Of a stretch of 64,000 bases of DNA, positions 11,118-23,100 are shown one piece after another; the first letter of the stretch is position 1; each line of letters begins with the position of its first letter. Made by a program: the position numbers and the translations under genes. This DNA is from Megaustenia siamemsis (taxonomy: Eukaryota; Mollusca; Gastropoda; Stylommatophora; Ariophantidae), in NCBI GenBank assembly GCA_032433765.1, contig JAVIAB010000073.1, forward strand, positions 68,677,087 to 68,741,086, given 5' to 3'. Below the pieces are notes generated by a model. That model had not been told where the DNA came from. It made no database searches and worked only from the letters and a program-made list of their open reading frames with translations.

Positions 11118-14100
11118 GTATGACTTTTTTTCCTTGTTAATTATTATAGTCCATTTCAAAACTCATGCCTTTCTTCAAGATGCTATAACTTAGTAACTGT
11201 TTGGTTTCAAATGTTGAAATTTTGTATGTAAACTGTTTATTGCCGTGACATTATGTGAACAAATTGATTCATTGGAAACAAACAGATGGTTTTTATTTTG
11301 ACCTATTAGTGGTATATAAAAACAACACACATAATGATACTTGTGAAATAAAATGTTTACAGTTTCTACTGGTCAACATTATATGAAGAATTTCAAAATC
11401 CTTATTTTTGCACACTTTTCTCATGCACAATATTAAAACAGGCAAATGAATTTAAATATTTGGGAACATTATTAACCTCAGATGGTAGATGTAATACAAA
11501 GATGCAGAATGGCTCAGGCAAAAGCAGCTTTAAAAAATAATGAGGAAGATTCTGAGCAATCCATTTTGACAATAGAAACAAGAAAAAGAGTTCTTAAATG
11601 TTATGCAGAGCCAGTCTTAATATGTAGATGTGAATCATGGACAATAGGACAACAGACAAGAAAATCACTGGAGACTGTAGAAATGTGGCTTTACAGAAGA
11701 ATGTTGAGAATACCATGGACAGCTAAGAAGAATAATGAAAATGCCCTGAAGGAGGTCAAAGCAAAAAGAGAGCTAATTTCCAATATTAGGAAGAAACAAT
11801 CATAATTTTTTGGCTATGTAATGAGGAGAAGGGAACAGCTGGAATATATTGTAACAACTGGAAAAATTGAGGGACGAAGAGATAGAGAAGAAGCAAAGAG
11901 AAAAGATACCAGACAGCTTAAGAGAATGACTTTGCAGAAGGTCAACAAGAGAAATGATAAATAACTGTCGAGATCAAAAGTTGTGGAGAGACATGATCAC
12001 CTATGCCAGCAGGCATGGTATTTAATGATAATGAATTTCTTATGCACGAATCACGTCACACTTTGAACACCAGTGAAGTGTAAAGTTCCTGTGTGTTCTA
12101 AATTCATTTACAAGGGCATGTAAAATCAAACTTGCCATGGACTCAGAGTAATTACAATGAGTCTAAATATGAAATTCGTTACACTTCAAAATATCATGAT
12201 GAAGATTTGCAAACATTTCTGCAGAAAAAGTAAAAAAAAAAAAAATTAAGTACCCCCATCACGCCAAGTGGCGTCTAGGGAGTATGGTGTTAGTGACCAT
12301 AAATTTTACAGACCTTCGGCACATGATTTTTGGGGTAATGTGGTCGGTATTATGCCCGTGCCGCTTTACTTTCCCAGAAAAAAAATCCAGTACCCATTAA
12401 AGGCTGGGTGAACCAGAAGCCGTCGGTTGGGATCGAACCCTACTGCTTGTCCTTTGTATTCCAGTTCACTAACCACTGAGCTATCGTGGTTCCCTTGCAG
12501 AGAGAGCAAATGGAGGATTATTTATCACTCTTTATCAAACCCTAAGAAGAGAACAATGAATATTTTGAGGTTATATAAATGTTCATTTTAACGCCGAGTG
12601 CAATAATGTGGATATTTATGTCCAAGGAACACAGAAAAGGAAGAAAGAAAGGAAGAAAATTGAAGACTATGCTGAGAATGAACAATAGCATTGAAGTTTC
12701 AAAATCTACATTATGGAGAGCATGTTTCACCTTTAGAAAGTACAGTGGTGGAAAAAAACATCATGTGTGAGAAACCACATCTAGTAGCTGTGAAAAGCAA
12801 GGTATTTATGTGAAGTCAAGGAAATGTGTAAAGACAGTTATGATATTGTATATTTAGATAAAACATGGATCAATGCTCACCACACAAGTGAAAAGGAATA
12901 GTAATTATCAGATGGAAGTATTAAAAGTGTGGTACCAGCAGCAGATGCAGGTAGCAGGCACGATGGGCTGTTGCAGAATGCTGAACTCCCTTTTGTTTCA
13001 AAGTCAAAAGACAATCGAGACAATTTTCAAAGAGCTTTTTCCATCTCTTCATTTGTTCCCTTGTGTTATTACTAAGCAGATTTCCTTTCTTATCTTTAAT
13101 AAAGACAATATACATATCCTCTTATCCTTTTTAATGCATTTTCTCACTTCTTTGTTCACCTCTATGTAAGTTTCCTGTGTCTTGGCTTTATTACTTCTCG
13201 TTTTGCTTTTATTTATGTTTGCTTTCTTATTTTTTCTTTTTCTTTCTTTCCTTAATTTTCTCCAGGGTCTTTGCTGTTATCCAAGCCTTTTTCTGGCGTT
13301 CTCTTTTCCAAGAGTTTCATCAGATGTCTCCTTCCATATATCCTTTACCTGTTTCCAATGGTCTTCTGTATTTATTGTATTTTCTAGTTTTTCTAGTTGA
13401 TATTTGTTTGATACTGTGACTACAAATTTCTCTTTAATTCCTTGCTCATTAAGAAACCCTACATTGAAATACTTTCTACCCTTATGTGTTGTAGTATATT
13501 TTTTCAGTTTAAGTTTAAATTTGGCTAACAGAAGATGATGATCTGAAGCCACATCTGCTCTTCTATATACTTTACAACATGTAAGGATGACTAAATCTTT
13601 TTATTAATACATATGTGGTCAATTTGATTCTCCGTTCTATGATCTTGTGACACCCATGTAGTTTTATGTGTTCTTTTTTGGAATATTGTTCCTCCCAGGC
13701 TCATTTGATGATTAAAAGCATAGAAGTTCACTGATGTCTCTCCATTCTCGTTTATATCTCCAAGTCCATGTTTTCCCATAATCTCTTCTAAGCTTCGGTT
13801 GTCTGATCATACTTTTGCATTTAGATCTCCCATCAAGATTATAATATCTTTGGCTCGTCTTCCATCCATCTGACATTGCAACTGTTTATAGAATTCATCT
13901 TTAACTAAATCATCCTTATCATTGGTTGGTGCATAGCATTGAATAATATGTACTTTTCTTTTGATTTAAACAAAAATGTTGCTCTTATTAGTCTTGGCTC
14001 TACTGTTTCCCATTCTGTCAGTGCTTTCTGTGCTTCCCTTGATAACATTATAGCTACCACTTCACTATGTTTTGCTCCAGGTTCATGGTGTCCTTATGAT

Positions 14101-17100
14101 AAAATCATCTCTCCTGTATTTAGTTTTATCCTTTCTGCTCTTAATCATCTTGTTTTTCACATTCCTAGAATGTCTGTTTTGTAGTTTGCCATTTCTGCTG
14201 CTACTTGTGCAGCTTTTCCCTTATTCATTTAGAGTACGTACATTCCAGATGCAAATTCTGGAGAATTTCCTGGTAGAGAAAAGGTGAGTCGGTTTCCCAG
14301 AATCCTTTTGGTTTTCTTCAAATTGTGTCATACATCTCAAAGCCCTTATCTTTCCTGGATGGCGGATTTACTTTTTTTCTTTTCTTTGACTTGTCCATGT
14401 TTGTGAGGTTTTTGCAGCTTATATTTTTTTAACAGTACGGGATAGGAGGACTGGCCCATGCCTAATCCTCCCTTGTCACCTTTTTCAAACATGTCTGGTA
14501 GGAAACAGTGCTATAATGCTTTGCTCGTCTTTTGGACCAGGACAGAGCATGGGCGTTATATATAGAGTGGATACTGAGTATAATGCAGAACAACAGAAAC
14601 GGTATTCAGTGGTCACTGACCAAGCAATTTAATGACTTAGACTTTGCTGGTGACATAGCTCTCCTATCACATAATCATCAAGATAAAATGAGCACACTTG
14701 ATGAGAGATCATAATAACTGGGACTGAAAATAAATAGAGATAAAACAAAATAATGAGAATTAATGTAGTTGGCAATAACCAAATAGCATTTGGAGAAATA
14801 CCTCTACTAGATGTAAAAATCTAACATATATCTGGGCAGTAATATAGACAAAGAAAGAGAAATAGGGAATGATACCAAAATAAGGATACAAAAAGCAAGA
14901 GTAGCCTTTGTTGCACTAGGAAACATGGAAATGCAAAGAAATTAGGTTAAATACACAAATAACAATTTTTAACTTCAGTGTTATGTCAGTCCTATTATAT
15001 GACTGTGAAACATGGAGAACAACAAAAATGACTGTCAGGAAGATACAGATCTTCATTAATGAATGAATGCGTAGAATAAAAGGATGGAAATTGCAGGACA
15101 AAATTGGTAACATAGAATTATGGAAAAGTACCTGTAAAAATACCAGTGGACTGAAAGAGATACAACAAAGACAATAGTGTAGGACACACACCATGGAAGC
15201 CAACTGAGAGTATTACATGACAGACCTTTTTTGGAATCCTCAGGGGAAGAGACAAGAGGAAGACCAAAATATTCTTTGAGAAGACAGGTGGAGGCAGAGA
15301 TGAATATGTTGGGGAAGACATGGAATGAAGTTAAAAGAATGGCAAGAAACAGAACGGCTTGGAAATTATTTGTTCAAGACCTATGCTCCACAGGGAGCTG
15401 AAAGGTAGAAGAAGGAGAAGATAGTTTCTATATTAATTTATCGTTAAAGAGCTACAATAATGTGGAAGATAGTTTCTATATTAATTTATCATTACGAAAG
15501 AGCTACAATAATGTGGAAGATAGTTTCTACATTAATTTATCGTTACGAAAGAGCTACAATAATGTGGAAGATAGTTTCTACATTAATTTATCGTTACGAA
15601 AGAGCTACAATAATGTGGAAGATAGTTTCTATATTAATTTATCGTTAAAGAGCTACAATAATGTGGAAGATAGTTTCTATATTAATTTATCGTTACGAAA
15701 GAGCTACAATAATATGGAAGATAGTTTCTATATTAATTTATCGTTAAAGAGCTACAATAATGTGGAAGATAGTTTCTACATTAATTTATCGTTAAAGAGC
15801 TACAGTAATGTGGTTATACTATATTGTTGAAAGTGAGTTGACTGAATATTATCTTATTGACAATGTGATTGCTGAAAACTGTCTTGTTGCTAGTGGATTG
15901 GTCGCGAACTGTCTTGTGGATTGACTTGGCACATCATTATTGTCAGTGCTTTGAACTGACACTATACTGCTGACAGTAGACTGAGCAATTTTTAATAACG
16001 GGTGCCTAGGAACTGTTTTGTTGATAGTAGAGTAGTGTTCATAGAGACTGTTTTGTTGGCATTGGCTCACATAACTAAAAAAAAACAACTGAAATTTTGT
16101 GGACGTATGAAGAAAAATATTGGTTATTGGTTATGGAAGGCCCCGGTATCACTGCAAACGAATTAAAATCCATAATTGCTCAACCGCCCGTGCCAGTGGA
16201 ATCATCCGAATTACTAACTCATCTCCCAAACAAAGAAAGGTAACTGTAGTCCCATCGTAGCAGTCTCAGCACACGCCAAAAGACATAAGGCGAAACCGCG
16301 CAGAAAGTGAACACAGCCAACTGTTCCCTGTCATACGATATCAACATTCATCGTAAACAAGCGGGATATCGAAGCAAGATCAAAACGGATGAGACACCTC
16401 AAGTCATCTGGAAGAGAAGGTACAAGGTAGATGAGGCAAAGGCAGACCAAGACAAAAGTGGACTGATAACATCATAAGGTGGACCAGTGAACCTTTAACA
16501 TGCTCCATCAAAACAAGACAGAGTAAAATGGTGCTCCATGGTAGCCAACTTTTGATGTGGAGACAGCACCCAATGGATGAATGGATTATTTTGCCAGTGG
16601 ATTGCTTTGGATAATATTTTGTTGATTCTGGATTATCTGTAAACCCTTATTTGCAGTTGATTTGATGAACATGATCATATTAATAGTTTGTTATCTCTTT
16701 ATATTTCACTGAGATCAAGTAGATGACTACATTTGCCTCTTTTGCTGATGTGAATTGTATCAATGGTACCCACTTACAGAGTATTTCAGTGACTGTTGAT
16801 TAGCTTGTAGATCAAGATTAACCCTACCAGATCGCTCTACCGAGTTTTCGGTAATTTCCGAATCTGCCGCTATACCGCTGTACCTAATTTTCGGTACTTT
16901 GCGTACAATGCATCGCATATTAAAAATAATCAACCAATCATGGTAAAACCTCATGGTTAACCATTGCAAATGTCTGCCCTCATGTGTTTGAATTGACTTT
17001 GTGTTGTTTGATGTGAACAAATTCTGAAAATTCACAATGAAATGAGCAGCTGATGAACCAAGCACTTCAACAGGAAAGCGAAGCAGGTCTAGGCTTATCA

Positions 17101-20100
17101 CAGTCCAACAGGTAATCGATACTTTGGTTGATTCAGACTTTGAGGAGTCAGATTTTCATAAAGAATATGTTTCCAGTTCAAGTTACACAGACAGTGAGAG
17201 CTCGAGTGATGAGGAGAATCTTGAACCTTATAGATCTAGAGTTGGACAAGGAATTTTGTATCACCAAATATAAATCTGAATTTCAATGAGGATGGAAAAG
17301 GCCTAGTGAACATTCCTGGATCTATTACAGAGGAGAGTGAACCGAATGACTTTTTATCCTTGTTTTTGAATGATACTTTCTGGCAAAATTTGACAGAGAA
17401 AACCAACCTTCGAGCCCACTAATTGCATATAGCAAAGCCCAACTCCTACAATGTCAAAAATTTCAAGGATGCCACAGTGGAAGAAATTAAGGGTTTTCTT
17501 GGACTGAGGATCTATATGGAATACTTATGTATAAAGCCCAGCTATCGGGATTATTGGACAAGTGAGGGCTCTGACTTTGTTGGGTTTACTCCTGGATTTC
17601 AACCTCAGTACCTCTGTATGAAACAAGGCTCATCCTGCTGGGTGGATTGGCACATAAAGGTGGAATATTGGTGCTAGATGAAAGGTAGACCTATTTTCTA
17701 CAACGTCTCCAAGTTCCATCTTATTCTAACCACTTGTTTGCATGTAACTAACATTTTTCTATATCATGATGGTTTTTTCTCTTTAATGCTGAGGAGCCCA
17801 GGTATATGGGACAGTTAGGTTCAGGGCCTCAGGTCTAGTAGGGTTAAAACTCCACAGAAGAGTTTTATTTCATTTTTGAACTCTCTGGTAAAAGAGAGAC
17901 CTGGGTGACAAGGAAAATTCACTTTCCAGCAAACATTTCATCAAATTTTGTCAAAAATGGAGCAACAAAACTCCCCAAGCCTTATAATCAATTTAAACAT
18001 TAGGGGTTGGGTGGTGTAGAAGTAAGATGCCAGCCTCTGGACAAGGAAGGTCCCAGGTTCTATTTCCACCACAGGCAGTGGAAATTTAAAAAAAAAAAAA
18101 ATTAATTCCGTGATTTCTTTGTTGCTTTACCTTGCCCTGGTCTCTGGGTAGGGAGATCTGACATCTGGCCTTATCAGACAGTGGTGAAAAACAGGAGATT
18201 CCATGTCGTTTTTGTGCACATTAACCCTTAATTATGATATCTATCTGTGACTTTCTCATTTACGATACCATAGTAAAAATTACTACCACTTAAATGTAAC
18301 ATTAGATGCTTTAAAAATAGTATTTTCTCTGAATTTATGTTCAGACTAGGCAAAACACGTCAGGCTGAATTTCTGGCTCAGGTTGATTTATGACCTGAGT
18401 TTCACCTCATGGACTGGACATGTTACAATGTCTATCAGTATGGTCGCCGTAAGTCCGTCATTATGTTTGGCTACCTCATAGCGTTATTTTCTGTGTTTCC
18501 CAAGTCACAAAGGATTGCTTGATGTCTGCCAGCGACAGAGGAAAGTTCCCGGGTAGTAAAGTTAAAAAAAAAAGGGTCAAACAATTTCTTGAAAATTGTG
18601 GATTTTGTGTGTGTGTGTGTGCGTATGCGCAACAATTATGTACAGGGGTCCATCAGAAGTTGTAATTAGGAAGGCACATGGAGGGGAGTAATGTTTGACC
18701 ACAGCAAAATATCAAATTTTGTAGAATTTGTGATATAATACGGTAATTTTTATGACGGTATTGTAATTAAGGGTTAAAGAACCCTTGGCAGTTGATAATA
18801 AAAAAGAACAAGCTAAAAGTGTCTGCAACCCCGGCAAAGTTAATAGAAAAAGATGTACCCAAAACGTTTAAACTCTCTATGATAAAAATGGGAGTACCTC
18901 TGAAGTCAGAGAATATCTTTCTGTATGGTGATGGACACATGAGAACACGGCTGCTGGTGTGTTTAAAAAGAAAAAAGTGATATTCAAACAAAATTCAGTT
19001 CCTTGGTACTTTGCTAGAGATATATAGTTGGTGAACACAAACAAATAACAAAACAATTATAAACAACAGGCACAATTATATCATTTATAAGGTAAAGTCA
19101 TCATTTGATATTTATGCTGAAAGGCAAATGAGGAAGGAAAAAAAGAGGAAGATAATATTCTGTTTCCATAAATGTGGAGTTTGTTTATTGATGATTTTAA
19201 TTAAATTTTCCAGAGTGTATACTTTCATACCAGTATCAACAACACCAGTATTGTAGCAGTTGTGGAAGTTGTGGCTCACAGAATTACTCCTAATGGAAGG
19301 CCATACAAGGCATCTTGTGGCTGGGGTCTCTTACGTCTGTTCAATTCTGATCTCCCAGATGCAACAAGAGGTGCCCAGCCCAGAGTTCAGAAGTAAGGAA
19401 ATATTTTGTTCTTTCCCAGTTTTTAAGGGAAAGTCCATGAATTTGCTGTGTAATTTATAATAGAAAATTGTTTATTTATCTCTTATTTTTACTTTAGTAT
19501 TTTGGTAACTCTGCCCATAGTCTGCACATTGAGATAAAACTACCCATAAAACTCATTGTTATCCGGGTGTCATTATCAACACCAACACCATCATCATCAT
19601 GTGCCATACTAGTCGGCGTAGACGATCATGTTCTTCCACAAACTTGTATCTACCAAGTATCATATCAGTTCTGTTGTTGACTGTTTTCCATGACAACAAG
19701 CTATCCAGTATTTTCTCTCTTTGATCAGAGTGGCACATCATAGTCACCCCATAGTTTGTTTTCAAAGCATTTATCTTGGTGCAGGGGCCATGATTTGCAT
19801 GGTCTTATATTTTTGTAGCAGCACACAACTTTGTAGGATGTTTCGGAGTTTGGAGACAAGCTTGTTGTTTTACATGAATAGTTAGGCTAGCTTTCATTTC
19901 TAAACATGGATTTGAATGAACTGAATGTAAAATATGAGCCAGATAAAGGCAGTTTTAACAAGCTGATAAGTAGACAAAAGATCCTCGGACTTGTGGCAGG
20001 ACACTGTGACCTCTGAGCCCACCTTCACAAAACTGATCTCAGAAACTCTTCCACCTCCATCTCTGCAGCCTCAGTCTTTTAAAAATATGCTACAGGATTG

Positions 20101-23100
20101 TAAGGCTCTAAACAGCCAAAGAATACAAATTGGGTTAGCAGAAATAATCCTAACTGGCACACAATGGAAAACTACCAAAGACAACAAGTGCACCATTCAG
20201 ACCCTTGCCTTTGAAGGTGTATAAGAGAGGTTGATTGAAGAAGAAGCTTTAAATTCAGTTTGTAATGTCTTGATCTGAATGTTGCAGTTTGTTGTCTTCT
20301 GTACAGTTTTTTTTGTAGAAGGTCATGTTGATATATTTGTCTTTAATAATCAGAATCATCAGCCTTACAGTTCTTTATGGTGAACAAGTGTTCAAGAAAC
20401 CTTTTTTTTTAAATCCTGTTTTATCCCTATCCCCAACCTTTCCAGTTCTATCCATATTTTCCATGGACACTTAAGTTTCCTATTCTTTTCTCTTTGTATT
20501 CCTTCCTTCCTTCCTTCCTTCCTTCCTTCCTTCCTTCCTTCCTTCCTTCCTTCCTTCCTTCCTTCCTTCCTTCCTTCCTTCCTTCCTTCCTTCCTTCCTT
20601 CCTTCCTTCCTTCCTTCCTTCCTTCCTTCCTTCCTTCCTTCCTTCCTTCCTTCCTTCCTCCCTCCCTCCCTCCCTCCCTCCCTCCCTCCCTCCCTCCCTC
20701 CCTCCCTCCCTCCCTCCCTCCCTCCCTCCCTCCCTCCCTTTATTTCTTTTTGGGTTCTATCGTAATACCCATCTTGCATTGCTCGAAGCTTATTTTCTTA
20801 ATGTTCTAAATTTAGCCATCATCATCATCAAGTACCGTGCCTGCTGATGCAGGTGATCATGTCTCTCCACAACTTTCAATCTCAAAAGTTATATATCATT
20901 TCTGTTGTTGACCTTCTCCCAAGCCATTCTCCCAACCTATCTTGTATCTTGTCTCTTTGGTTCCCTCTATTTCTTTGTCTCTCAATTTTCCCAGTTGTTA
21001 GAATATTTTCCAACTGTTCCCTTCTCATTACATGGGCAAAAAATAATGATTTAACAAATTTATCCATGTGTATTTACATTTAAAGCAGTTATCTCTGCAA
21101 TATGTGCCATTTTGGCTTGCAAGCTTTCTGTTTTGAGATTGTGGTTTTGCCCTATATGCCGTCTTCGGCTTGAAAGGACAATAGATATATAGATTTACAT
21201 TTATGTATATGTCCAGAGGTTTTTGTCTTTAAAAAAAAAATTGTGTTACGAACTCTACCATCCCATAAAGTGAGAAAATCATAACATATAATTCCTTTGG
21301 TGTAATTACGTTTGTTTTATATGTGTCAACAATTAAAACATGACATGTAAACTGGTGACAATTCTTGTTTTCATTTATGTATAAAATATATACGCCAGGG
21401 CTGTTAGAGTCCTTAAAGTTTACTGAAATGTATTATGGCTAAAAAGAAATATAGAATTTCAAAAACAATATTTTCAGTATATGACTGGCAAATTGAGTAC
21501 TCAACTTTTTTCATACGCGTATTTATAATTTAACAATATTTATCAACATTTTTACAACAGAATTCAGCTGTATCATGGTACACCTCGTGCCTTATTTTTC
21601 ATGGAGGAGCCAGTTGAAAGTAAGTACTCACAACCATGAGCATTGACTTTTATTTTAATTCCATAGTTTCATATATATTTATATTTATATAAATTTATTA
21701 TTATTAATTTATATATATATTTAAATTAATCATTGTAAATAATATTGTGTTAAAATATAATGTATTAGTGTAAATAATGGAGCCGCGATAGCTCAGTGGT
21801 TAGTGAACTGGACTACAAAGGACAAGAGGTAGGGTTCGATCCCAACCGACGGCTTCCGGGTTCACCCAGCCTTTAATGGGTACTGGATTTTTTCTGGGAA
21901 AGTAAAGCGGCACAGGCGTAATACCGACCACATTACCCCAAAAATCATGTGCCAAAGGTCTGTAAAATTTATGGTCACTAACACCATATTCCCTATATGC
22001 CACTTGGCGTGACGGGGGTACTTTACTTTTTTTTTTTAACTAGTGTAAATAGCGGTTCTTGCAAATATATTTTAAACTGAAAATATACTGTCATAGCTAT
22101 GCAATGCTACAACAGAAAATATACCTTTATCATTGTAGATTACAATAACTTCAAATATAATATATTGTTGCACATCACAATATCTGAAAATTATTATAAT
22201 ACCATATCTATTTAGTAAGCTGTAACTGAAAAAAAAAATTTAACAATATAGCCAGCCTTAGCTGAAAATATACAGTGTCATGGTTGGTAGAAATAACTGA
22301 AAGTACACTATTTTATTGTGGGTAGAAATAGCTGCAAATTTACTAATTATTGTAGGTAGAGATAGCTAGAAATATATATTTTAGTCAATAATAACTGATA
22401 ATATTGTAGGTAACAAAAACTTAAAATATACTCTATCATTGCCAGTAACGAAAGCTAAAAATGTACTTTATCATTGCAGGTAACGAAAGCTAAAAATGTA
22501 CTGTATCATTGCAGGTAACAAAAGCTAAAAATGTACTGTATAATTTTAGATATCAGTAAGTGAAACTCTATAGTAGGTATCAGTAGCTACAAATATAGTG
22601 TGTCATTGCATGTAACAGTAGGTGAAAATTTATTGCATCATATATAGGTAGCAATCAGTTAACAGTTCTGAACATGATCTTGTAGGTAACAAGCTACTGA
22701 AAGCTGTTGATGGTTGTGAACTCAGCTTTGCTGTTATGACAAACAAAGCCATGATGGATGTCATGAACCTTTTCCCTGAGAATACGTTAGTAGACTCACA
22801 TGATGTCATACCAGGATTATCTGAAACAGCAGGTATCAATATTTATCTTTCTGACAGATTTTAGTTGAATGCTTTACAACCATGTACAAAATACAGAGAT
22901 TTGTTTGGTACTTCTTGTTACAGTTCACATCACAATGTTTGAGTAATATTAATATATATCCAGGTAGATAAAAGCTTGTCACCCTGTTATTACTGTTGTC
23001 CCTGAGGAGGTAACTCTCATTATAAACAACTGTAGGAAGAAACATGAAAAATAAAAGGAGTTCAAGGAGGCAGTTCCAGACAAAGGCATGTTGAAGGTAG

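Noticed and set aside
19991..20224. 77-codon frame as an additional NPHP4 exon
   Set aside because: Phases of w2 and w3 already join perfectly (CAG AA|A ATT), leaving no room for an exon; no homology.
20480..20847. Pro/Ser/Phe/Leu-rich and Arg/Lys/Gly/Glu-rich frames
   Set aside because: Translations of the CCTT/CCCT tract.
21779..21855. tRNA gene
   Set aside because: The A and B boxes belong to a dispersed SINE head found seven times here; there is no clean cloverleaf with acceptor-stem pairing.
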